From assembly GCA_900553295.1 (NCBI GenBank), contig USCR01000073.1, positions 1 through 11,518 of the forward strand: a stretch of 11,518 bases of DNA, written 5' to 3'. The position numbers and the translations under genes are program-made. Below are positions 7,199 through 11,518 of the stretch, piece after piece; positions within the stretch are counted from its first letter, which is position 1, and the number at the start of each line of letters is the position of its first letter. The notes under the pieces are model-generated. The model worked only from the letters and a program-made list of their open reading frames with translations, was not told the DNA's origin and did not search any database. Source of the stretch: an uncultured Eubacteriales bacterium (lineage in GTDB: Bacteria > Bacillota > Clostridia > Christensenellales > Aristaeellaceae).

Positions 7199-8596
7199 AT
7201 GACAAAGCGACTGTTGACCCTTTTGATGGCGTTGCTGCTGCTGGCGGGATGCGTTCCCGCCCAGGCGGAGGAAGCGGCCGGCCCGGTGGTAACCCTGCTG
7301 GACGGCGCCGGTCAGGCGGTGGGGCAAGGGGTGCTCCTGGAGGCCGGGCAGGAAGTGCTGGTGTCCGCCTCCCTGGCGGAAACCGCTGGCCTGCAGGTAC
7401 AGGCCGGTGAAGCGACCATCCCGGTGTCGGGGGTGGAAGCCAGCGGGGAGCTGGCCGCCGTGCTGCGCCTGGAGGCGCAAACCCGGAACCCCCTGCCCCT
7501 GGCGGCGGAGGACCCCGCGGTATTCTCCCGGGTGGAGGCGGTTTCCGCCCAGGGCGAGACGTCGGCCTGCACGGTGCTCACCCAGGTGAGCCTGGCGGAC
7601 GGCTGGGGCTTCACCTTCCGGGATGAAGCCGATACGGCGCAGCCGGGCGGCGCCCTGATCAACGACGCGGGCGAACTGGCCGGGCTGGTGCTGGGCGCCT
7701 GGGCGGATATGCCCAATGCCAAGGTAGCCCTGGGCGCCGAGGCCATCGCCGCCCTGCAGGGCAATGCCCAAGCCAATGTCCTGAACCCCCTCCCCGAGAA
7801 GGAAGCGCCCGCCGCTCCCGAGAACAAGCAGGAGGAGCCCACTGCTTCCAAGCCCAAAAAGGAAGAGCCCCTTTCCGCCAGCGGTACGGTGTTCCTGCAG
7901 AACATCTCCCTGACCATGCGCGGCGCGGATGAGCTGGAAGTGGACTGGGCCGGCAGCGAGGTTGCCGACCTGCGCGACGACAGCGTTTTTGCGGTTTACT
8001 ACGGTGGCATGGACAGCCCCTACACCTGGTGGGAGGAAGCAAGCGGGGAGGAGACTTCCCTGATTGTGAACGTGATCCCGGGGCAGACCTACGCGGTATG
8101 GGTACAGCACGGCCACGGAGAAGTGGACACCACGCTGAACATGAGCGATGAGGAAATTATCGCCTGCGTGGCATGCATGGATGTTCCCGAGGCCAAAGTA
8201 TTCAACAAGTACGGCTATCAGCAGGATGAGATTTATTTCTGCCTGACCACGGAGGACGGAAATAATGCGATGCCTGCCGCGTTCACCTTCACCTCGGAGG
8301 AGCTTTCCACCCGGGGGCAGGAACTGCGGCTGAACGTAACCTCCACCTACCGCGTAAAGCGGGACACCACCGCGAACATGGGCATTGCCATGATAACGCC
8401 TTCCGGCGAATGCTACGACTCCTGGGGAGAATTCCTTTTTGAGGCCGACCTGGACGAGGATGTATGGTACCTTGCCCTGGGCCCCCTTCAGGATGACTAC
8501 CTGCAATACAACACGACCTGGGAACCGGGGGTTTATACCGTAACGGTGTATTTTGACGGCGCACGGGTTACCCAAGCAATGTTTACAGTGGAATAA
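7199..8596 (+). CDS. Predicted lipoprotein with degenerate trypsin/HtrA-like N-terminal domain
   Basis: 465 residues. The N-terminus is a lipoprotein signal: MTKR, a Leu-rich core and lipobox LAGC with C18 as the likely lipidated cysteine, so it should be anchored outside the membrane. Residues about 28-190 follow the layout of trypsin-like HtrA domains: GQGVLL (43-48) where G-S-G-x-x is usual, VLVSASLA (53-60) where the catalytic His is usual, ELAAVLRLE (84-92) where DLAVLK is usual, and QPGGALINDAGELAGL (148-163) where NSGGPL..G..vGi is usual. All three catalytic positions appear replaced, including Ser by P149, so it is probably not a protease; the homology is my inference. A Pro/Glu/Lys-rich linker (about 198-226) leads to a C-terminal region (about 228-465), probably beta-rich, of no recognised family. 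The ATG at 7199 follows GAGGTGG. It is monocistronic, ending before a strong terminator. Confidence 0.85.
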   Translation: MTKRLLTLLMALLLLAGCVPAQAEEAAGPVVTLLDGAGQAVGQGVLLEAGQEVLVSASLAETAGLQVQAGEATIPVSGVEASGELAAVLRLEAQTRNPLPLAAEDPAVFSRVEAVSAQGETSACTVLTQVSLADGWGFTFRDEADTAQPGGALINDAGELAGLVLGAWADMPNAKVALGAEAIAALQGNAQANVLNPLPEKEAPAAPENKQEEPTASKPKKEEPLSASGTVFLQNISLTMRGADELEVDWAGSEVADLRDDSVFAVYYGGMDSPYTWWEEASGEETSLIVNVIPGQTYAVWVQHGHGEVDTTLNMSDEEIIACVACMDVPEAKVFNKYGYQQDEIYFCLTTEDGNNAMPAAFTFTSEELSTRGQELRLNVTSTYRVKRDTTANMGIAMITPSGECYDSWGEFLFEADLDEDVWYLALGPLQDDYLQYNTTWEPGVYTVTVYFDGARVTQAMFTVE

Positions 8597-8614
8597 CAGT
8601 TTCACAAAGCGCAC

Positions 8615-8659
8615 GGCCACCGGGGGACAAATACGTCCTCACCGGTGGCCGCTTATTTT
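8615..8659 (+). terminator. Rho-independent terminator after the lipoprotein gene
   Basis: GGCCACCGG (8615-8623) and CCGGTGGCC (8642-8650) form a perfect 9-bp stem, extended inward by GGAC/GTCC around an AAATAC loop, and followed by CTTATTTT. It begins 18 bases after the lipoprotein stop. On the other strand it lacks a convincing U run. Confidence 0.88.
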
Positions 8660-8670
8660 GCCCAAAGCTT

Positions 8671-8715
8671 CAGCGTGTCGAAAAGCGGAATTTCTGCCAC
8701 CTTTTCGACACGCTG
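8671..8715. repeat. Perfect 15-bp inverted repeat between convergent genes
   Basis: CAGCGTGTCGAAAAG (8671-8685) is the exact reverse complement of CTTTTCGACACGCTG (8701-8715), separated by 15 bases. It lies 23 bases beyond the stop of the minus-strand amidohydrolase gene and 11 bases beyond the lipoprotein terminator. Neither strand shows a U tract after the stem, so it is not a textbook terminator. It may be a 3' stabilising hairpin for the ABC-operon mRNA, a factor-dependent termination site, or a copy of a dispersed palindromic repeat. Confidence 0.8.
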
Positions 8716-8738
8716 TACAGAGTAACGATGCTATTGTC

Positions 8739-9488
8739 TTACTGAAAAAACCTAAGCGCATTCTGTCCCATAACCAGTTCCCGTCCAGCGGCATCCACCA
8801 CATCCGGCAGAAATGCCTCGTAGGCTGCGCGTTCCACATGGGGCAAGGCAAAGGGAGCGTCGCTGCCAAAGCACACCCGCTCCGGCCCCAATTTACGAAT
8901 CGCTTCCATGACCGCCAGGTAGGAAACTGCGCTGCCGGTAAGCATCACATTGGGGCAGGCCTGCGCCACGCTGATGCTGGCCTGGCTAAGGTCGGGCTTG
9001 CCGGCACCCCCCATGTGTACCAGCATGATTCGCATACGTGGAAAGCGCTCAGCGACCTTCTGGGCCCGATAGGGGTGCGTAAAGTCATAGGCATCGGCGC
9101 CGATGTGGAAGGCAAGCCCTGCCCCCGCGTGTTCCACCTGTGCATACAGGGGCATGAGGGCTTCATCGTCAATGGGATAACTGTTTTGCGCGCCGTTAAA
9201 CTTTACGGCATGCATGCCGTAATCTTCCAGGCAACGGCGGAGCATTTCCTCTGCGCGGCGAGCCCCGAAGTGAGGATCAACCCAGCCTGTGGGGGAAAAT
9301 CGGTCAGGGTGGTTGCGCCACGCTTCATAAATGTATCGGTTGGCTTCCTCAATCTCGCGCATATAGGGCGGTTGAAGCCAGATGTTTGCCCGGTCAATAC
9401 CTGCGCGATCCATGGCGCGCAGGGCTTCCTCCGCAGTCAAGCCGTTTTTCTCTGTAACAGACAGATGGACATCCGCATCGAAAACCAT
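8739..9488 (-). CDS. Amidohydrolase-2 family metal-dependent hydrolase
   Basis: 249-residue TIM-barrel hydrolase of the amidohydrolase-2 type, a group that includes lactonases such as L-fuconolactone hydrolase and decarboxylases such as ACMSD and gamma-resorcylate decarboxylase. The N-terminal metal motif reads FDADVHLS, giving D6-x-H8 in place of the classic HxH. Further likely ligands are H128 (AFHIG), H158 (LVHMGG) and D210 in FGSDAPF, the usual strand-8 aspartate. A mononuclear metal site on this pattern is inference. The substrate cannot be read; the association with a sugar-type importer makes a lactone or amide of a sugar-like compound reasonable. The start at 9488 is chosen because AAAGGAG lies 8 bases upstream, overlapping the end of the ridA-like gene; the open frame to 9563 is not used. 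It is the last gene of the operon. At 249 residues it is somewhat short for the family but appears intact. Confidence 0.85.
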   Translation of the reverse strand: MVFDADVHLSVTEKNGLTAEEALRAMDRAGIDRANIWLQPPYMREIEEANRYIYEAWRNHPDRFSPTGWVDPHFGARRAEEMLRRCLEDYGMHAVKFNGAQNSYPIDDEALMPLYAQVEHAGAGLAFHIGADAYDFTHPYRAQKVAERFPRMRIMLVHMGGAGKPDLSQASISVAQACPNVMLTGSAVSYLAVMEAIRKLGPERVCFGSDAPFALPHVERAAYEAFLPDVVDAAGRELVMGQNALRFFQ

Positions 9489-9493
9489 CTGAA

Positions 9494-9868
9494 TCACTCC
9501 TTTTCCGAAAGGTTTATATGCTCCTTGGGCCCTTGCACCGCGATACCATTGATCTCCATGCACACATGTTCCCGGGCAAATGCCGTCACGATTACTTTGC
9601 GGGCGGGATAGGGGCTGGGCATCATGCGCGCATAAACTTCGTTCACCGCGTCGTAGTCTGCCATGGTGCGCAAATAAAGCTGAACATAGGTCAGGTCCTC
9701 CAGTCCCATGCCCTTCCAGGCCAATACCCGCTCCATCTGCCGCAAGGCAAACGCCGCCTGGGCAGGCGCGTCATCAGGAGCCACAACCTGGCCCTGATCC
9801 ACGGGCGCTATTCCGCTGAGAAACACAAAGCCGTTGACGGCCACCGCTGTACTGAGCGGAAGCATCAT
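9494..9868 (-). CDS. RidA/YjgF/YER057c/UK114 family protein
   Basis: 124 residues by the chosen start; a small trimeric-fold protein of the RidA superfamily. Canonical RidA hydrolyses reactive enamine/imine intermediates to keto compounds and ammonia, while other subfamilies (for example RutC) act in specific catabolic routes. The family core reads VAVNGFVFLSGIAP, then VQLYLRTMADYDAVNEVYARM, then YPARKV and CMEINGIAV. The arginine equivalent to E. coli RidA R105 (in PAR, R90 here) and the glutamate equivalent to E120 (in MEI, E105 here) are both kept, so imine deaminase activity is plausible. The start at 9868 is chosen for GGAGGAG six bases upstream. The ATG at 9892, which shares a base with the permease stop (TAATG), would add 8 residues, has no ribosome binding site, but fits the family's N-terminal length slightly better. 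It sits between permease and amidohydrolase genes. Confidence 0.9.
   Translation of the reverse strand: MMLPLSTAVAVNGFVFLSGIAPVDQGQVVAPDDAPAQAAFALRQMERVLAWKGMGLEDLTYVQLYLRTMADYDAVNEVYARMMPSPYPARKVIVTAFAREHVCMEINGIAVQGPKEHINLSEKE
9497..9503 (-). promoter_or_regulatory. Ribosome binding site of the amidohydrolase gene
   Basis: AAAGGAG on the minus strand lies 8 bases before the ATG at 9488 and fixes this start over the longer frame reaching 9563. It lies inside the last codons of the upstream RidA-family gene, which stops at 9494, so the two genes are likely translated from one message. Confidence 0.85.
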
Positions 9869-9874
9869 ATCCGT

Positions 9875-9881
9875 CTCCTCC
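9875..9881 (-). promoter_or_regulatory. Ribosome binding site of the RidA-family gene
   Basis: GGAGGAG on the minus strand lies 6 bases before the ATG at 9868 and inside the longer open frame that begins at 9892. It favours the shorter start, or a second start if coupling from the permease stop also works. Confidence 0.65.
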
Positions 9882-9891
9882 AATACATTCA

Positions 9892-10713
9892 TTACATTTT
9901 CAAACCGCTGAAGGACGCACCCTGTACAAATTGCTTTTGGAATACCGCGTAAACGATAAACAGCGGAATAATGGATATGATCGCCGCCGCTAGAATTTGT
10001 CCCTGATTCTGGGATTCCATTTGCAGAAAAGCGGTAATCCCAATGGGTACGGTCCGCAGCTCGGTTTTGTTAATCAACAGCAGCGGCCAGAACAAGTCCT
10101 TCCAAACGGTTTGGAAATTGAAAATAATCAACGTGATAATTCCGCTTTTGGCGTTGGGCATCACAATTCGGGTAACAATTCCCAGCTCGCCCAGGCCGTC
10201 GATCCGCGCGGCATCCACCAGGGAGAAAGGCATCATCTTATAAAAAGAGGTCATCATATACACGCCAAAGGCTGTGGACAGATAAGGGAGAATGAGCCCC
10301 GCATAGGAATCCACCAGCCCGAAGGTACGGCACATCTTGAACAGCGGAATAAAGGTAATTTGTGCAGGCATGATGAGCCCAATGAGAATAAGAACCTCCA
10401 CCAGCTTGGATAGCTTGGATTTCAATACTACCAAGCTATAGGAGGCCAGGCAGGCCACCAGCACCACCGATACGGTGGATACACTGGAAACCAGCAGGCT
10501 GTTGAGCAGGTATCTCCCATAGGGAATGGTGTTCCATGCCTCCACGTAGTTATCCAGGGTAAAGTTTTGCGGCCACAGGGTGGGCGGCCAGCTGGTAATT
10601 TCCCGCAGTGGCTTGAAGGAGGATAGCAAAATCCACACAAACGGCCCGATGCAAACGCAGGTCCACAGGATCATTACCCCATATTGCAAGCCACGCTTGA
10701 TGGTTTTTTTCAA
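9892..10713 (-). CDS. ABC transporter permease, MalG-like (CUT1 family)
   Basis: 273-residue inner-membrane permease of the binding-protein-dependent carbohydrate (CUT1) type, the MalG/UgpE/LacG class. It has six predicted membrane segments, starting with YGVMILWTCVCIGPFVWILL, and the periplasmic-side family segments YGRYLLNSLLVS and LRTVPIGI. The cytoplasmic EAA loop, which docks on the ATPase, reads DAARIDGLGELGIVTRIVMP (167-186), with Asp in place of the first Glu. The C-terminus FVQGASFSGLKM is typical. The outermost start is a GTG at 10722, but GAAGGGAG abuts it directly; the TTG at 10713 has that site 8 bases upstream and is preferred. It follows the MalF-like gene with a 5-base gap (GTG) or 14-base gap (TTG), and its stop overlaps or lies 23 bases from the RidA-family start. 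The substrate is not readable. Confidence 0.94.
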   Translation of the reverse strand: MKKTIKRGLQYGVMILWTCVCIGPFVWILLSSFKPLREITSWPPTLWPQNFTLDNYVEAWNTIPYGRYLLNSLLVSSVSTVSVVLVACLASYSLVVLKSKLSKLVEVLILIGLIMPAQITFIPLFKMCRTFGLVDSYAGLILPYLSTAFGVYMMTSFYKMMPFSLVDAARIDGLGELGIVTRIVMPNAKSGIITLIIFNFQTVWKDLFWPLLLINKTELRTVPIGITAFLQMESQNQGQILAAAIISIIPLFIVYAVFQKQFVQGASFSGLKM

Positions 10714-10721
10714 CAGACCCA

Positions 10722-10729
10722 CTCCCTTC
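10722..10729 (-). promoter_or_regulatory. Ribosome binding site suggesting a TTG start for the MalG-like permease
   Basis: GAAGGGAG on the minus strand overlaps the TGA of the preceding permease gene and touches the candidate GTG start (10722), leaving no spacer. The in-frame TTG at 10713 sits 8 bases away, the usual distance. The start is therefore probably TTG, which usually lowers translation. Confidence 0.55.
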
Positions 10730-11518
10730 AGTTCACGCCTTCCGCACCGGAAAGCCTGCTGGAAATAATGCGCTGAACGCCTGTGAAGGCCAGCACAAGG
10801 GCCGTAAACACCATGGCGATGGCCGAGCCTTTGCCTGTCTTCCAGTTGGTAAACGCAACCTCGTAGAAATAGTACATGATGGTGGTCGTGGACCGTGCGG
10901 GACCTCCGCGGGTCATGATGTAGAATTGGTCAAAGCCCTTGAGCGAGCCGATAAAGGAGATCAGCACCACAAAGATCACCACCGGCATGATCTGGGGCAA
11001 AGTGATGTTGAAGAAAATGCGTACGGAATTGGCTCCGTCAATCTGGGCCGCTTCCTTCAGGTCCACGGGAACGTCCTGCAACGCAGCCAGGAAGAACACC
11101 GCATAATAGCCTGCGCCCTTCCAAACCGATGCCAGCGCAATGATGGGCATGGCCTGCTGGGGACTGGTCAAAAACTTTTGTTGGGGAATACCCAGCTGGG
11201 TCAATACCCAGTTAGCCACACCAAAATTCGGCTCCAAAATAAAGATGAACACAATGGAAACGATCACCCAGTCCACCAGCACGGGAATATAAAAAGCGGT
11301 GCGAAAAAAGGACGTTCCACGCAATTTTTGATTCAGTGCCACCGCCATGAGCATTCCGAACACCACCACGCCCACGCCGTCAATGACCAGGTACAGGGCG
11401 GTGTTTTTCAGGGAAGTTAAAAACAATCGATCCTTCATCACGTCCTGATAGTTTTTCAGCCCAACGAAATGCTCCTCCAGGGACATAAGGCTGGCATCCG
11501 TAAAGGACGTATAGGCGG
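10728..11518 (-). CDS. ABC transporter permease, MalF-like (CUT1 family), 5' end outside window
   Basis: Partial permease of the MalF/UgpA/LacF class, the partner of the downstream MalG-like protein. About 263 codons are visible. The Met at 11486 is internal: the frame stays open to the window edge and encodes AYTSFTDASL just before it, which matches the conserved SFTD...FVGLKNY segment after the first membrane helix of this family. Roughly 30-45 N-terminal residues, including that helix, should lie beyond the edge. FYIPVLVDWVIVSIVF is a typical membrane segment, and the EAA loop is canonical: KEAAQIDGANSVRIFFNITLP. The segment FDQFYIMTRGGPARSTT is also a family hallmark. It ends 5 bases before the GTG of the next permease gene. 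A solute-binding protein gene and the operon promoter are expected upstream. The ATPase is not in this window; CUT1 importers often share one encoded elsewhere (MsmX-type). Confidence 0.95.
   Translation of the reverse strand, partial: AYTSFTDASLMSLEEHFVGLKNYQDVMKDRLFLTSLKNTALYLVIDGVGVVVFGMLMAVALNQKLRGTSFFRTAFYIPVLVDWVIVSIVFIFILEPNFGVANWVLTQLGIPQQKFLTSPQQAMPIIALASVWKGAGYYAVFFLAALQDVPVDLKEAAQIDGANSVRIFFNITLPQIMPVVIFVVLISFIGSLKGFDQFYIMTRGGPARSTTTIMYYFYEVAFTNWKTGKGSAIAMVFTALVLAFTGVQRIISSRLSGAEGVN

Noticed and set aside
3251..8620. A stop-free minus-strand frame of about 1789 codons running antisense to dnaE and the lipoprotein gene.
   Set aside because: It is a mirror of GC-rich codon use in the two real genes, with low-complexity His/Gly/Leu/Val-rich translation, no domain, and it crosses the intergenic region. 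Both sense genes are unmistakable or well supported.
8639..8869. A 76-codon minus-strand frame over the inverted repeat and the end of the amidohydrolase gene.
   Set aside because: It overlaps the real gene in another frame and consists largely of hairpin sequence.
1..11518. CRISPR arrays, transposases, phage genes, toxin-antitoxin pairs or defence genes.
   Set aside because: No spaced direct repeats, terminal inverted repeats with a transposase, or matching protein motifs were seen on either strand.

Overview
This is a bacterial chromosomal window, best explained as a gut-type Firmicute of the class Clostridia (Oscillospiraceae-like), although the taxon is an inference. The supports are strong GGAGG-type ribosome binding sites before almost every gene, a clostridial-type DnaE with a C-terminal extension, high GC with C/G-ending codons in the left two thirds, and a two-permease sugar-type ABC importer.

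Left region (1-3224, minus strand): a compact three-gene set runs from a PfkB-family sugar kinase to an exonuclease III family AP endonuclease (4-base ATGA overlap) to the clamp-loader-like ATPase RarA (23-base gap), and ends in a hairpin terminator at about 111-146. Two of the three genes serve DNA repair or stalled-fork rescue.

Centre (3225-7198): a divergent intergenic region carries a good extended -10 promoter for dnaE, the 1187-residue DNA polymerase III alpha subunit, which reads rightward. It is followed by a 279-base non-coding gap. Within this gap is a compact nest of perfect helices: a three-way junction of 5, 9 and 6 base pairs, an enclosing 7-bp helix, and a hairpin loop complementary to the sequence just downstream. 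This is the most interesting unexplained object in the window and could be a structured RNA or a dispersed structured repeat.

Right-centre (7199-8738): a predicted lipoprotein whose N-terminal half looks like a trypsin/HtrA-type fold that has lost its catalytic residues. It ends in a strong rho-independent terminator, followed by a perfect 15-bp inverted repeat between convergent genes.

Right (8739-11518, minus strand): a tight operon, entering from outside the window, of two CUT1-type ABC permeases (MalF-like, 5'-truncated by the window edge, and MalG-like), a RidA/YjgF-family protein and an amidohydrolase-2 family hydrolase. Gaps are a few bases or overlaps, so they are probably co-transcribed. 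The logical reading is import of a sugar-like or nitrogen-containing small molecule followed by its hydrolysis. The solute-binding protein should lie just beyond position 11518. This block has visibly lower GC than the left part. No tRNA, rRNA, CRISPR array, insertion sequence or phage gene was seen.
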